A DNA stretch of 64,000 nucleotides from Stenotrophomonas rhizophila (GTDB lineage Bacteria > Pseudomonadota > Gammaproteobacteria > Xanthomonadales > Xanthomonadaceae): assembly GCF_000661955.1 (NCBI RefSeq), contig NZ_CP007597.1:1-64000 (forward strand), given 5' to 3'. The notes under the pieces were generated by a model. That model saw only the letters and a list, made by a program, of their open reading frames with translations. It was not told where the DNA came from and ran no database searches. A program made the translations under genes and the position numbers. Position 1 is the first letter of the stretch; each line of letters starts with the position of its first letter. Below are positions 1 through 9,129 of the stretch, piece after piece.

Positions 1-72
1 CTGCTCACGCAGCGGGGTTTTTCTTTGTGCGTTTCCGGGCGCGCGCCATGCGCGCACCCCGCACCCCGCGGC

Positions 73-420
73 GTAGAGCCGACCGTTGGTCGGCTGCACG
101 TCGCAATGGCGTTGCGGTGTACGTGGAATACCCCTGCCGAGCAACGCTCTGCCCTACCGGTAGAGCCGACCGTTGGTCGGCTGCACGTCGCAATGGCGTT
201 CCGATGTACGTGGGATACCCCTACCGAGCAGCGCTCGGCCCTACCGGGGTAGAGCCGACCGTTGGTCGGCTGCACGTCGTAAAGGCGTTGCGGTGTACGT
301 GGAATACCCCTGCCGAGCAGCGCTCCGCCCTACCGGTAGAGCCGACCGTTGGTCGGCTGCACGTGGCAATGGCGTTGCGGTGTACGTGGAATATCCCCTG
401 CCGAGCATCGGCCCTTCCGA
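73..420. repeat. Tandem array of four ~87-bp units, each headed by a SMAG palindrome
   Basis: Units begin with GTAGAGCCGACCGTTGGTCG at 73, 160, 249 and 336, giving periods of 87, 89 and 87 bp. Each unit is a SMAG-type palindrome (GTAG plus AGCCGACC-GTT-GGTCGGCT) followed by about 60 bp of conserved spacer ending in a CCCTACCG motif. The last unit decays near 410-420. Spacers are near-identical copies, so this is a tandem duplication of one SMAG-plus-spacer segment, not a CRISPR. The short open frames crossing it are repetitive and carry no recognisable protein. Confidence 0.85.
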
Positions 421-467
421 AGGCGTGCGGCTCTCACCGGAAGGCATGCGTGGAGCCCTGAATACCC

Positions 468-536
468 GTGGAGCCGACCAACGGTCGGCTCCACCCCCGA
501 CGGTGTCACAGGGCAGCCGACCAACGGTCGGCTCTA
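468..536. repeat. Two further SMAG-type palindromes
   Basis: A palindrome with arms GTGGAGCCGACC / GGTCGGCTCCAC around CAAC-type centre lies at 468-494, and a second in the inverted orientation (AGCCGACC...GGTCGGCTCTAC) at 514-536. They belong to the same family as the array at 73-420 and lie between it and the terminator of the chemoreceptor gene. Confidence 0.8.
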
Positions 537-555
537 CCCAGGGTCACAGCCAAAC

Positions 556-585
556 AAAAACGGCGCCCTCGCGGGCGCCGTTTTG
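556..585 (-). terminator. Rho-independent terminator downstream of the chemoreceptor gene
   Basis: A 7-bp perfect stem CGGCGCC/GGCGCCG with a 6-nt loop occupies 561-580. On the minus strand it is followed by TTTTTG, so it ends the minus-strand chemoreceptor transcript, 56 bp past the stop codon. On the plus strand there is also TTTTG, so it may work both ways. Confidence 0.75.
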
Positions 586-635
586 TTGTGTTACCTGCTA
601 CCCGCGCCATGCGCGGGCCAACCGGAATGAGCTGC

Positions 636-2402
636 TCAGGCCACGGCGGCAACTGCACGCCGTACCGGCGCTGCTGTCTGTGTGGCCTGTCCATGCCGGA
701 ACACCGCAACCGCTTCGCTCAGTTCGGCGGCCTGTTCTTCCAACAGGCGTGCCGCGGCGCTGGCCTCTTCGACCAATGCCGCGTTCTGCTGGGTGGCATC
801 GTCCATCTGCACGACTGTCTGGTTGACCTGATCGATGCCGCTGGCCTGTTCCTGCGATGCCGACGAGATCTCGGCCATGATGCCGCTGACCGCTGCCACA
901 CTGCCGACGATCTCGGCCATGGTCTTGCCGGCATCCTGTGCCAGGTGCGCGCCGTCGGCGACCTGCTCCACGGAGGCATCGATCAGGCCCTTGATCTCCT
1001 TGGCCGCCTCGGCCGAGCGCTGCGCCAGGGTGCGCACTTCGCTGGCCACCACTGCGAATCCGCGGCCCTGCTCGCCTGCACGTGCTGCCTCCACCGCCGC
1101 GTTCAACGCCAGGATATTGGTCTGGAACGCGATCCCGTCGATGACGCGGGTGATGTCGCCGATCCGCCGCGACGCGGTCTGGATGGCCTCCATCGTGGTG
1201 ACCACCTGGCCAACCACCGCGCTGCCGCGGCCGGCAACGTCCTGTGCGCCTTGGGCCAGCGTGCTGGCCTGGCGCGCATGCTCGGCGTTCTGGCGGACGG
1301 TGGAGGTCAGCTCCTCCATCGAGGCGGCGGTTTCTTCCAGGTGCGCGGCCTGGCGCTCGGTGCGCTCGGACAGATCACTGTTGCCGCTGGCGATCTCGCC
1401 GGCGGCCTGCGCGATCGCGCCGGTGCACTGCTGGATACGCTGCACCATGGCGGTGAGCTGTTCGGCGGTGGCATTGGCATCGCGTTGCATGGCGGCGAAC
1501 GCGCCCTCGAACTGGCCGTGCATGCGCTGGTCCAGGTCACCGCGGGCCAACGCCGCCAGCACGCGGCGCACTTCGCCCACGGTGCCGCCCACGCTCTGCA
1601 GCAGCTGGTTGATGCCGCCGGTGAGGCCGTCGAGGAAGCTGGCCGTGCCCTCGGCCGACGGCAGGCGCCGGTCCAGGTCGCCCTTGGCGGCCGCCGCGAC
1701 GATGTCGGCCACGGCGGTTTCCAGCTGCAGTTCCGCGGTGCGGTCGTGCCACTCCACGGCAAAGCCGAGACGCTCGCCGTGGTCGTCGAACACCGGCGTC
1801 ACCACCTGGGCGAAATGCACCGGGCCGATCCGCACACGGCCGTGGTGCACCTGCTGCAGCGTGTTGAGGATGGCGCGGATGCGATCGGGGTTCACGTGGA
1901 AGCGGTGGATGCTGCTGCCCACCAGCGTGTCGACGTCGAAGTCGGGGAACGCCTCACGCAGGCTGGCCTGCTGGTTGCGCAACAGGGTCACCACCGACCG
2001 GTTCACGTAGCGGATCACGTGGTCGTTGTCGGCGATCATCATCGCGGTACGCGAGACATCCAGTGCACGGTGGATCTGCGCGTCCTCGGTATGCACGGTG
2101 GCAGCCCGCTGCTGCTGCTCGGCCAGGGCACGCGCGGCGGCGTCGGCCTGCTGCAGATCGCGCTGCCAGCGCTGGGTCTGCCGGCGGGTACGCAGCGCCA
2201 GCACCGCCAGCAGCACAGCGGCCACGAGAATGGTCAACGACCCCCCCCACTGCCGCTGCCACAGCGCCGTACCGCAGCCAGCGGCCAGCAGCAGCGCAGC
2301 GGCCACCGCGACGGTGCCGTCCAGGCGCTGCAACAGGGCGGGCGGACGGGGCGCGCGGGAAGGGTCGGGTGGGCGCGGCGCAACAAGTGGAAGGGCAGAC
2401 AT
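636..2402 (-). CDS. Methyl-accepting chemotaxis protein with cytoplasmic PAS-like sensor
   Basis: Chemoreceptor of about 588 residues that signals to CheA/CheW. The N-terminus has two closely spaced hydrophobic segments (about residues 27-45 and 55-72) with almost no periplasmic loop, then a PAS-like region (around 120-230), two HAMP-like stretches containing KGDLDRRLP and RGDLDQRM, and a full signalling domain with the conserved hairpin tip around [14 protein letters not shown]. Sensing is therefore probably intracellular or membrane-linked, as in Aer-type receptors. The ATG at 2402 is preceded by GGAG at good spacing. The reading frame stays open upstream to a GTG at 2684, but that stretch has Arg/Pro-rich out-of-frame-like composition, so it was not used. 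A sigma-28 promoter lies upstream at 2714-2739. The ligand is unknown. Confidence 0.9.
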   Translation of the reverse strand: MSALPLVAPRPPDPSRAPRPPALLQRLDGTVAVAAALLLAAGCGTALWQRQWGGSLTILVAAVLLAVLALRTRRQTQRWQRDLQQADAAARALAEQQQRAATVHTEDAQIHRALDVSRTAMMIADNDHVIRYVNRSVVTLLRNQQASLREAFPDFDVDTLVGSSIHRFHVNPDRIRAILNTLQQVHHGRVRIGPVHFAQVVTPVFDDHGERLGFAVEWHDRTAELQLETAVADIVAAAAKGDLDRRLPSAEGTASFLDGLTGGINQLLQSVGGTVGEVRRVLAALARGDLDQRMHGQFEGAFAAMQRDANATAEQLTAMVQRIQQCTGAIAQAAGEIASGNSDLSERTERQAAHLEETAASMEELTSTVRQNAEHARQASTLAQGAQDVAGRGSAVVGQVVTTMEAIQTASRRIGDITRVIDGIAFQTNILALNAAVEAARAGEQGRGFAVVASEVRTLAQRSAEAAKEIKGLIDASVEQVADGAHLAQDAGKTMAEIVGSVAAVSGIMAEISSASQEQASGIDQVNQTVVQMDDATQQNAALVEEASAAARLLEEQAAELSEAVAVFRHGQATQTAAPVRRAVAAVA

Positions 2403-2817
2403 GGCGACTCCGGGATTCAGAAGCAGGGACGGCCGGTCGCGCGCGGAAGCGGACAGGCCAATGGCGCGCCGGTCACCGTCGATGCGGTGGGCGCTGCGGG
2501 GAAGACGAGGAGGGAAGAGGCCCGCATGCCGCGCGCGGTCGATAGCGACGCATCGACGGTGCGGAACACCGCCGGCATGGCCCGGTCCTGTGGGCGATGG
2601 CACGGCCAACACGGCATTGCGACGACCTTCCCTGAAGCCTTGGAGTGATGCGCGGCTTCGCGACGGCGGAGCAAGCGGCGACACAGGCCGAACGTGCCGG
2701 GCTGCCTTACGGGTATCGGCCGGGCAGCGCGGAAGTTGAGTGCGTCAGGATGCCGCAGGGCCGCCTGCAGGTACTGGCGGCGGCACGCCGCGGACCGTGC
2801 GACCGATGGCGGCGCTG
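2403..2817. other. Intergenic region / long leader of the chemoreceptor gene
   Basis: No convincing gene is visible in these 415 bp. It contains the sigma-28 promoter (2714-2739) and what would be a roughly 300-nt 5' leader for the chemoreceptor if translation starts at 2402. Open frames crossing it on both strands lack ribosome-binding sites and recognisable domains. Confidence 0.5.
2714..2739 (-). promoter_or_regulatory. Sigma-28 (FliA) promoter for the chemoreceptor gene
   Basis: Read on the minus strand, TCAA (2739-2736) is followed by exactly 15 nt and then GCCGATA (2720-2714). This fits the flagellar sigma factor consensus TAAA/TCAA-N15-GCCGATAA. It faces the chemoreceptor gene, whose expression with the flagellar regulon is expected. 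The inferred transcription start would be near 2706. Confidence 0.65.
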
Positions 2818-3666
2818 TCAGCCGGCGAGGAAGCCGGTGATCACCTCGGCAACCACCTGCGGATGCTCCATGTGCAGGTGATGGGTGCCGGGAAACACGG
2901 ACAGCCGGCCATCCCGCAGCAGGCCGATGCGCTGGCTGCGCAGGGGTTCGGGGTAATACGACTGCGCAGGCGTGGCGTAGATCACCTGGGTGGGGCATTC
3001 AATGGCCGCCAGCAGGTTGTCGATCTGCGCTTCGCTGAGGCGCAACGCAGTGGGCAGCATCAGGCGCGGGTCGCTGCACCAGCTGTAGCCGCCCTCGACC
3101 GGCTTGACCCCGCGCTCCACCAGCAGCCGCGCGCAGGGCTCGCTGAGCTGGTTGGCCATCATCCGTGCGCGGATCGGCGCGGCCAGGTCGGCAAACACCC
3201 GCAGGTTCCTGCCCGGCAGCGCACGGGCGGCGCGCACGTGGTCGCGCAGACGCTGCGCGGTTTCATCTTCGGGACCGCGCAGGCCACCGAGCGCTTCGAT
3301 CGCCACCAGGCGCTCGACCCGCTCCGGCGCGGCGGCGGCGGTGAGGCTGGCGATGCCGGCGCCCATCGAATGGCCGAGCAGGGTGAAACGGTCCCAGCCC
3401 AGCGCATCGGCGACGTCCAGCACATGGCAGATCGCGCCGGGCGTGTTGTATTGGGTTCCCGGCGGCAGGTGCGCGCTGTGGCCGTGGCCGGGCAGGTCCA
3501 GGGCCACCAGGTCCAGTGCCGGCAGCTGGGCAGCCAGCGGCACGAAGCTGGCCGCGTTGTCGAGCCAGCCGTGCAGGGCCAGCACCCGCCTGCCCTCGCG
3601 CTGTGGCGCGCGCAGTCCCGCGGCGTGCACGCCCTGCACCTCCAGCGTGAAGGGCTGCAAGGTCAT
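2818..3666 (-). CDS. Alpha/beta hydrolase
   Basis: A 282-residue alpha/beta-hydrolase-fold enzyme. It has the oxyanion-loop motif LHGWLDNA near residue 30, the nucleophile elbow GHSMGAG near residue 97, and a C-terminal [10 protein letters not shown] segment that supplies the catalytic histidine. Length and motifs fit esterases and lipases of the MhpC/BioH type; the substrate cannot be read from sequence. The start ATG overlaps the hemH stop (ATGA, 3663-3666), which implies translational coupling and a two-gene operon with hemH. The frame is open upstream inside hemH, but that part is the hemH antiphase and not coding. Confidence 0.85.
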   Translation of the reverse strand: MTLQPFTLEVQGVHAAGLRAPQREGRRVLALHGWLDNAASFVPLAAQLPALDLVALDLPGHGHSAHLPPGTQYNTPGAICHVLDVADALGWDRFTLLGHSMGAGIASLTAAAAPERVERLVAIEALGGLRGPEDETAQRLRDHVRAARALPGRNLRVFADLAAPIRARMMANQLSEPCARLLVERGVKPVEGGYSWCSDPRLMLPTALRLSEAQIDNLLAAIECPTQVIYATPAQSYYPEPLRSQRIGLLRDGRLSVFPGTHHLHMEHPQVVAEVITGFLAG

Positions 3667-4625
3667 GCGAGCGCGGCGATGCTCAACCGCGACAACGCCA
3701 AGGCGTGTTCGGGCGCCGCATTGAGGCAGGGGATGTAGCGCATCTGCGCGCCGCGCGCGGCGAGGGTTTCGGTGAAGCCCAGCGCCACTTCCTCCAGGGT
3801 TTCCAGGCAGTCGGTGGCGAACCCGGGGCAGACCACGTCGATGCGGCGCACGCCGCTTTCTGCCATGGCCCACATCGTGGGTTCGGCATAGGGCTGCAGC
3901 CACTTCTCGCGGCCGAAACGCGACTGGTACGTCAGCTGCCAGGCGTCGTCGGGCAGCCCCAGCGCATCGGCGATGGCGCGGGCGCTGGCCTCGCAGCGCT
4001 GCGGGTATGGATCGCCGGCGTCGGCCAGGCGTTGCGGGATGCCGTGGAAAGAGAACACCAGCTTTTCGCCGCGACCGTGCTGCTGCCAGGCCTGCTGGAT
4101 GCTGCCGGCCACGGCCGCCACCCAGTCCGGGTCCACCGCGTAATCGCGCACCAGGGTGACGGTGACGGCAGGGTGGCGCGGCTGCCACGCGCGCACCTGG
4201 TCTTCAATGGAGGCGGTGGTGGTGGTGGAATACTGCGGATACAGCGGCAGCACCACGATCCGGCGCATGCCCTCGGCAGCCAGCCGGTCCAGCTCGGCGG
4301 TGAGTGCCGGGGCGCCGTAGCGCATCGCATGGCGCACCCGCACGTCGGGCATCAACGCCTGCATCGCCTGCGCCAGCTGGCGCGTGTAGACCATCAGCGG
4401 GGAGCCGTCGGGCAGCCACACCTGGGCGTACTTGGCCGCCGAGCGGCCGCTGCGCAGGGGCAGGATAAGCCCGTACAGCAAGGGTTTCCACAGAATCGGC
4501 GGGATCGCGACCACGCGCGGATCGCTGAGGAATTCAGCCAGGTAGCGACGCACCGCCGGGGCGGTTGGCGTCTCGGGCGTGCCTAGATTGACCGCCAGCA
4601 CGGCGGTGTCGGGTGCGTCGAGCAT
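3663..4625 (-). CDS. hemH: Ferrochelatase
   Basis: Inserts ferrous iron into protoporphyrin IX, the last step of protoheme synthesis. The 320-residue protein has the family N-terminus [20 protein letters not shown], the FSFHGIP motif carrying the catalytic histidine, the [14 protein letters not shown] segment, and [15 protein letters not shown] near the C-terminus. Length is normal for bacterial ferrochelatases. The start [15 protein letters not shown] at 4625 was chosen because the family begins here; an upstream in-frame start at 4712 would add an unconserved tail. Its stop overlaps the start of the downstream hydrolase gene by 4 nt. Confidence 0.95.
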   Translation of the reverse strand: MLDAPDTAVLAVNLGTPETPTAPAVRRYLAEFLSDPRVVAIPPILWKPLLYGLILPLRSGRSAAKYAQVWLPDGSPLMVYTRQLAQAMQALMPDVRVRHAMRYGAPALTAELDRLAAEGMRRIVVLPLYPQYSTTTTASIEDQVRAWQPRHPAVTVTLVRDYAVDPDWVAAVAGSIQQAWQQHGRGEKLVFSFHGIPQRLADAGDPYPQRCEASARAIADALGLPDDAWQLTYQSRFGREKWLQPYAEPTMWAMAESGVRRIDVVCPGFATDCLETLEEVALGFTETLAARGAQMRYIPCLNAAPEHALALSRLSIAALA

Positions 4626-4811
4626 GGGCCCATTCTCGCAGGTCTGCGCGATTGGCGGGATGGATTCCACCCATCGTTGTGATGCGTTGGGTATATCAAT
4701 AGACGGCATCACTCATTGCGGATTCATCGCGGGGCTTCTAACGTCGGGAAGCGTATCGACCAATGGTCCTACCTACCGCTATCTTGTGTGATCGACTTCT
4801 GGAGCCCACCC

Positions 4812-5702
4812 ATGCGCCGCCTCAGCCTTGTACTGCTGATCTCCGCCAGCCTGTTGCTGTCCACCCAGGCGATGGCCGGACCACAGGAAGACCAGCGCGC
4901 CCGCAATGCGGTGCGTGTGCTCAATGAAATCCAGAACATCCCCGAACAGGGCATCCCCGACAAGCTGCTGGACGAAGGCCGCGCGATTGTCGTCATTCCC
5001 GACACGATCAAGGCCGGTCTGGTGATCGGCGGGCGCCGGGGCCATGGCCTGATGTCGGTGAAGAATGCCGATGGCAGCTGGTCCAACCCGGTGTTCGTGA
5101 AGCTCACCGGCGGCAGCATCGGCTTCCAGGCCGGCGTGCAGTCCTCGGACGTGGTGCTGGTGTTCCGCAACGACCGCAGCCTGGACAACCTCGTCAACGG
5201 CAAGTTCACCCTCGGCGCCGATGCCGGCGTGGCAGCCGGCCCGGTAGGGCGCAACGCGGCGGCGGCCACCGATGGCCAGCTGAAGGCCGAGATCTGGTCG
5301 TGGTCGCGTGCCCGCGGCCTGTTTGCCGGCGTCGCGCTGGACGGCGCGGTGCTGCAGATCGACGATGCCGCCAACCTGGACGCCTACGGCAGCAACACCA
5401 CGCCGCGGATGGTGTTCGAGGGCCGTATGGGCGAGCCGCCGTCGATCGACGTGGTGGCCTTCCGCGACCGTCTGGAAGAAGCCACCTACACCGCCCGCGA
5501 AAAGCGTGGCACCGCTGGCAGCGCCCCGGCCCCGGCTGCGCGCCAGGCGGCCCCGGTCGCCGCGCCGGTGGCTGAACAGGCACCGGCGTCCGGTGCCACT
5601 ACCGCTCCGCTGCAGCCGGCCCCGGCCCAGCCCGCGCCGCAGCAGGGCTTCCAGGCCGTTGGCGAAGGTGAAGTACGCACGGAATCACTGGACGGCAACT
5701 GA
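4812..5702 (+). CDS. SYLF (YSC84-type) lipid-binding domain protein, secreted
   Basis: A 296-residue exported protein. Residues 1-24 form a signal peptide (MRRLSLVLLISASLLL... ending TQAMA). The body is a SYLF/YSC84 domain, recognisable from IPDKLLDEGRAIVVIPDTIK, GGRRGHGLMSVK, GSIGFQAGVQSSDVVLVF and the GADAGVAAGPVGR segment. The family binds phosphoinositide-like lipids in eukaryotes; the bacterial role is unknown. The last ~45 residues are Ala/Pro/Gln-rich and probably disordered. The start is preceded by GGAG at 4801. A weak sigma-70-like pair, TCGACC (4756) and TATCTT (4780) with 18-nt spacing, lies upstream. It precedes tatABC by 75 bp. Confidence 0.85.
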   Translation: MRRLSLVLLISASLLLSTQAMAGPQEDQRARNAVRVLNEIQNIPEQGIPDKLLDEGRAIVVIPDTIKAGLVIGGRRGHGLMSVKNADGSWSNPVFVKLTGGSIGFQAGVQSSDVVLVFRNDRSLDNLVNGKFTLGADAGVAAGPVGRNAAAATDGQLKAEIWSWSRARGLFAGVALDGAVLQIDDAANLDAYGSNTTPRMVFEGRMGEPPSIDVVAFRDRLEEATYTAREKRGTAGSAPAPAARQAAPVAAPVAEQAPASGATTAPLQPAPAQPAPQQGFQAVGEGEVRTESLDGN

Positions 5703-5777
5703 CTTTCGTCACGCGCGCCGGCTAACACCCGGTGCGCTATGCTCAACCGTCTGATCACTACGTAACGCGAGCGGCTC

Positions 5778-6005
5778 ATGGGCAGTTTCAGCATCTGGCA
5801 TTGGTTGGTTGTGCTGGTCATCGTTCTGCTGGTGTTCGGCACCAAGAAGTTGACCAGCGGCGCCAAGGACCTTGGCAGCGCCGTCAAGGAATTCAAGAAG
5901 GGCATGCACGACGAGGACAAGCCGAAGGCGCAGCTCAACGACGCCTCGCGCCCGCAGGACTCGACGACGACGTCGCAGACCGAGCACGATCGCGACCCGC
6001 GCTGA
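5778..6005 (+). CDS. tatA: Sec-independent protein translocase subunit TatA
   Basis: A 75-residue subunit that polymerises into the Tat pore for export of folded proteins. One N-terminal transmembrane helix ([19 protein letters not shown]) carries the family's hinge FGTKKL, followed by the amphipathic helix [15 protein letters not shown] and a polar, unstructured tail rich in D, S, T and Q. It opens a tatABC operon: tatB follows after 15 bp and tatC overlaps tatB. Confidence 0.95.
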   Translation: MGSFSIWHWLVVLVIVLLVFGTKKLTSGAKDLGSAVKEFKKGMHDEDKPKAQLNDASRPQDSTTTSQTEHDRDPR

Positions 6006-6020
6006 TCGGGACCGGCGGGC

Positions 6021-6575
6021 GTGTTCGATATCGGTTTCAGTGAACTGCTGGTCATCGCGGTCGTGGCCTTGGTCGTGCTCGGTCCCGAGCGCCTGCCCAA
6101 GGCCGCGCGCTTTGCCGGGCTGTGGGTGCGCCGTGCGCGGACCCAATGGGATTCGGTGAAGCAGGAACTGGAGCGCGAACTGCACGCCGATGAAATCAAG
6201 CGGCAGTTCCGCGACGTGCAGGCCTCCGTGCAGGACACCGAGGCGCAGCTGCGCGCCAGTGGTGAAGCGGTGCGCCGCGAAGCCGAGCAGATGCGCCAGG
6301 ACGTGGCCCGACACGGCGACGACGTGGCCGCCGCCGCTGACGAACCGGTGATGACCGGCCCCGCGCCCGGCTCCCCGGCGAGCGTGGCCCAGCACGTGGT
6401 GGCGGCCGATGCCGTCGACGTGGCCGAGCCGGTGCGTGATGCGATGGCCCCGCCCGGCATCGATGGCACCGCGCCTCGCGTGGCGGCGCCTGTCGAAACG
6501 GCGCCGGTCGGCGCGCCTCACCCCGACACCGCACAGGACGCGCCGCTGCCGCGCGACGAGCAGGCACCGCGATGA
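6021..6575 (+). CDS. tatB: Sec-independent protein translocase subunit TatB
   Basis: A 184-residue subunit that, with TatC, forms the receptor for twin-arginine signal peptides. It starts at GTG 6021 with MFDIGFSELLVIAVVALVVL, the hinge GPERLP and the long amphipathic helix (RFAGLWVRRARTQWDSVKQEL) that separate TatB from TatA. The C-terminal ~90 residues are Ala/Pro/Asp-rich and longer than in E. coli TatB, with no visible domain. The stop overlaps the tatC start by 4 nt (ATGA). Confidence 0.95.
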   Translation: MFDIGFSELLVIAVVALVVLGPERLPKAARFAGLWVRRARTQWDSVKQELERELHADEIKRQFRDVQASVQDTEAQLRASGEAVRREAEQMRQDVARHGDDVAAAADEPVMTGPAPGSPASVAQHVVAADAVDVAEPVRDAMAPPGIDGTAPRVAAPVETAPVGAPHPDTAQDAPLPRDEQAPR

Positions 6576-7318
6576 GTGAACACGAGTACCCGGAAAGCTC
6601 GCTGGTGGAACACCTGATCGAGCTGCGTGCGCGCCTGGTGCGCGCGATCGTCGGCCTGCTCGCGGTGCTGCTGGTGCTGCTGCCGTTCTCGCGCAAGATC
6701 TATACGTGGCTGGCCGAGCCGCTGATCTCGCAGCTGCCCAACGGGCAGACGATGATTGCGACCAACCCGGCCGGCGCCTTCTTCGCGCCGTTGAAGCTGA
6801 CCTTCTTCGTGGCCCTGTTCGTGGCCGTGCCGTGGCTGCTGTACCAGCTGTGGTCGTTCGTGGCGCCCGGCCTGTATGCGCGCGAAAAGCGCCTGGCGGT
6901 GCCGCTGCTGGCGTCTTCGGTGCTGCTGTTCTACCTGGGGTGCGCGTTCGCCTACTTCCTGGTGTTGCCGGCGGTCTTCCACTTCCTGACCACCTTCCGC
7001 CCCGAAGTGATTGCGATCACCCCGGATGCGAACGCCTACCTGGATTTCGTGCTGGCGATCTTCTTCGCCTTCGGCACCAGTTTCGAGCTGCCGGTGGCGA
7101 TGGTGATCCTGGTGCTGCTGGGCTGGGTGTCGCCGCAGCAGTTCAAGGAAAGCCGCGGCTATGCGGTGGTGGGCATCTTCGTGGTGGCCGCGGTGCTGAC
7201 GCCGCCGGACGTGGTGTCGCAGCTGCTGCTGGCGATCCCGATGTGCGTGCTGTACGAGCTGGGCATTCACGCGGCGCGGTGGCTGGTGCCGTCGTCGGTG
7301 GTGAAGCCGGCGGGGTGA
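6572..7318 (+). CDS. tatC: Sec-independent protein translocase subunit TatC
   Basis: A 248-residue polytopic inner-membrane protein that binds twin-arginine signal peptides. The cytoplasmic N-terminus has the conserved HLIELRARLVRA, and the first periplasmic loop has the ANPAGAFF-like NPAGAFFAPLKLTF element that marks TatC; six hydrophobic segments follow. Translation is coupled to tatB through an ATGA overlap. A strong terminator follows at 7340-7368, so tatABC forms a closed operon. Confidence 0.95.
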   Translation: MSEHEYPESSLVEHLIELRARLVRAIVGLLAVLLVLLPFSRKIYTWLAEPLISQLPNGQTMIATNPAGAFFAPLKLTFFVALFVAVPWLLYQLWSFVAPGLYAREKRLAVPLLASSVLLFYLGCAFAYFLVLPAVFHFLTTFRPEVIAITPDANAYLDFVLAIFFAFGTSFELPVAMVILVLLGWVSPQQFKESRGYAVVGIFVVAAVLTPPDVVSQLLLAIPMCVLYELGIHAARWLVPSSVVKPAG

Positions 7319-7339
7319 TCGGTGGCGGGCGTCGTGAAC

Positions 7340-7368
7340 AAAAACCCCGGCAGATGCCGGGGTTTTTT
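7340..7368 (+). terminator. Bidirectional rho-independent terminator after tatC
   Basis: Stem CCCCGGCA/TGCCGGGG (7345-7362) around a short loop, followed on the plus strand by TTTTTT and preceded by AAAAA, so it can end both tatC (plus) and the convergent membrane-protein gene at 7377 (minus). Confidence 0.9.
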
Positions 7369-7376
7369 GTGGTCGA

Positions 7377-8279
7377 TCAGGCGGCGAAGACGTTGCCGGG
7401 GCCGCCGGGTACCGGCGGCGGGGTGCGGCCGCGGTGCGCGAACATCTGCTTCCAGGCGGCGTACACCGCGCCGACGTACAGCGGCATGATCACGGTGGTC
7501 ATCGACAGCTGCATGACGAACGCGGCCGCTCCCATGCCGCCGAGCAGCAGGGCCACCTGCATCAGCACGAACACCAGGAAGTAGATGCACATCGCCGCGA
7601 TCAGGCCCAGCACCATGAACACGGCCATGGCCGGGAAGTTCTCGATGCAGCCCTGCAGGCTCATGCGCAGCGCGTGCATGCCGCTCTGACGGTCGAACAC
7701 CACCAGCGCCGGCTGCGCGAACATGGCCATGCTCAGCGCCACGAAGGTGGCGAAGGCGATCAGGATCCACAGCATGATGCGCTTGACCGGCACGTTGGCC
7801 ATCAGCGCCAGGGTCTCTTCGTTGCTGAGCTGCTTGCCGGACTGCTGCAGTTCCTGCGCGCGGTGCAGCAGGTCGTTGAAGGCGCTGAAGCCTTCGCTGC
7901 CGATCAACGCAAACAGCAGCGTGCCCAACGCGATGATGGCGATCAGCTGGATCGCCAGCGGCACCAGAAGGTGGGTGACGCGACGGTCGCGGATGGGCTG
8001 CAGCAGGTGGGTCGGCAGGCCGGGACGGCCCTGGTCGATCTCGCTGACGGCCCACAGCATGCCGCCGAACATCAGCGGGCCCACCGCCAGCGACAGCAGC
8101 TGCACCATCAGCCCCAGCCAGCCCGGCAGCAGCTGGGCCAGCAGCAGGATCAGCGAGGTGGTCAGCATCCACACCACGCCGATCACGGCCAGTTGCATCG
8201 GTGCGCGGGCATACAGGGAAAACGCGTCCAGCAGCCATTGGGCGCCGGCCGAGGCGGGCAGCTTGCGAATCTCGCTCAT
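7377..8279 (-). CDS. BPSS1780-type integral membrane protein
   Basis: A 300-residue membrane protein with six or more predicted helices and no catalytic motif. The N-terminus (MSEIRKLPASAGAQWLLDAF...) and the GPLMFGGM motif resemble the BPSS1780 family of conserved hypothetical proteins; the C-terminal tail is Pro/Gly-rich (RTPPPVPGGPGN). The function is unknown. The start at 8279 follows a GGAATGG ribosome-binding-like sequence; the frame is open further upstream but that region is antisense to the next gene. It converges with tatC and shares its terminator. Confidence 0.75.
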   Translation of the reverse strand: MSEIRKLPASAGAQWLLDAFSLYARAPMQLAVIGVVWMLTTSLILLLAQLLPGWLGLMVQLLSLAVGPLMFGGMLWAVSEIDQGRPGLPTHLLQPIRDRRVTHLLVPLAIQLIAIIALGTLLFALIGSEGFSAFNDLLHRAQELQQSGKQLSNEETLALMANVPVKRIMLWILIAFATFVALSMAMFAQPALVVFDRQSGMHALRMSLQGCIENFPAMAVFMVLGLIAAMCIYFLVFVLMQVALLLGGMGAAAFVMQLSMTTVIMPLYVGAVYAAWKQMFAHRGRTPPPVPGGPGNVFAA

Positions 8280-8409
8280 ACCATTCCGGAAGCAGGGGGA
8301 AGGGGCGCAGCCGCCCCGAATCCGTTCGATTATCCCTGTTTTCCGGACGCGCCACCTGAAGGCCGGGCAGCAATGCCGGGACGCTGCGTCGCAGTGCCCG
8401 GGACGCGGC

Positions 8410-9129
8410 TCAGGCGTTGCGGGCCTGGCGCACGAAACGGCGCAGCAGCTGCCGCGCCAACGGTGCCGCGCTGACCCCGCGCGCCACGCTGCGGGCGCAG
8501 CCACCGTGGCTGCGGATGCATTCGGCGCGGGCGCGCACGTAGCCGCGCATGTGGTGGGTGGCGAACTCCGGGTGGAACTGCACGCCCCAGGCCTGGCGGC
8601 CGAAACGGAAGGCGTGGCAGTTGTCCTGCGCCGAGCGCGCCAGGATCGACGCGCCCTCCGGTGCGCGCAGCACCGTCTGCATGTGGGTGGCGTGGGCCGG
8701 GAACCGCTCGGGCAGCCCGGCAAACAGCGGGTCGCTGCTGGCCGACGGGTCCAGGGCCAGCTCGATGGTGCCGGACTCGCGGCCGGCCGGGTTGTAGGCC
8801 ACTTCGCCGCCCAGGGCGTGCGCCAGCAGCTGGTGGCCGTAGCAGATGCCAAATACCGGGCGGTCGTCGTGGACCACGCCGCGCAGCCACTGTGCGCTGC
8901 GCTCGCTCCAGTCGGCGCGGTCGGTGACGTAGGCGGCCGAGCCGGTGACGATCACCCCGGCGAAGTGGCGGTGGTCGGGCAGGGCGCCGCCGTGTTCGAC
9001 ATCCACCACCACCGTTTCGTCGGCGTCCAGCCCGGCCGCCACGCGGATCCAATGCGGAAAACGCCCGTAACGACGCAGCGAGGCGACGGGTTGGCCGGTT
9101 TCAAGAATCAGGAACGGGGCGGAATTCAT
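8410..9129 (-). CDS. Class I glutamine amidotransferase-like protein
   Basis: A 239-residue stand-alone class I (GATase1) domain, related to the amidotransferase half of GMP synthase. The nucleophile cysteine lies in FGICYGHQLLAHALGG near residue 96, and the His-Glu pair is in GVQFHPEF near residue 184. The family hydrolyses glutamine, or in some members gamma-glutamyl compounds; the acceptor is unknown. The Cys/Arg/Ala-rich C-terminal extension is unusual. Its first 29 bp overlap the 3' end of the upstream gspE-like gene, so the two are co-transcribed, although a functional link is not evident. Confidence 0.85.
   Translation of the reverse strand: MNSAPFLILETGQPVASLRRYGRFPHWIRVAAGLDADETVVVDVEHGGALPDHRHFAGVIVTGSAAYVTDRADWSERSAQWLRGVVHDDRPVFGICYGHQLLAHALGGEVAYNPAGRESGTIELALDPSASSDPLFAGLPERFPAHATHMQTVLRAPEGASILARSAQDNCHAFRFGRQAWGVQFHPEFATHHMRGYVRARAECIRSHGGCARSVARGVSAAPLARQLLRRFVRQARNA

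Noticed and set aside
73..420. Regularly spaced repeats resembling a CRISPR array
   Set aside because: The spacers are copies of each other and the repeats are SMAG palindromes with GTAG ends; no cas genes are near.
468..2648. 726-codon open frame opposite the chemoreceptor gene
   Set aside because: Antisense shadow in GC-rich DNA; the opposite strand encodes a full MCP signalling domain with a ribosome-binding site and promoter.
2403..2684. N-terminal extension of the chemoreceptor to GTG 2684
   Set aside because: The added residues are Arg/Pro-rich without transmembrane or domain character; ATG 2402 has GGAG in front. Kept open as an alternative in the findings.
2417..2700. Small minus-strand frame ending 15 bp before the chemoreceptor start
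   Set aside because: No ribosome-binding site or recognisable domain; composition resembles out-of-frame DNA.
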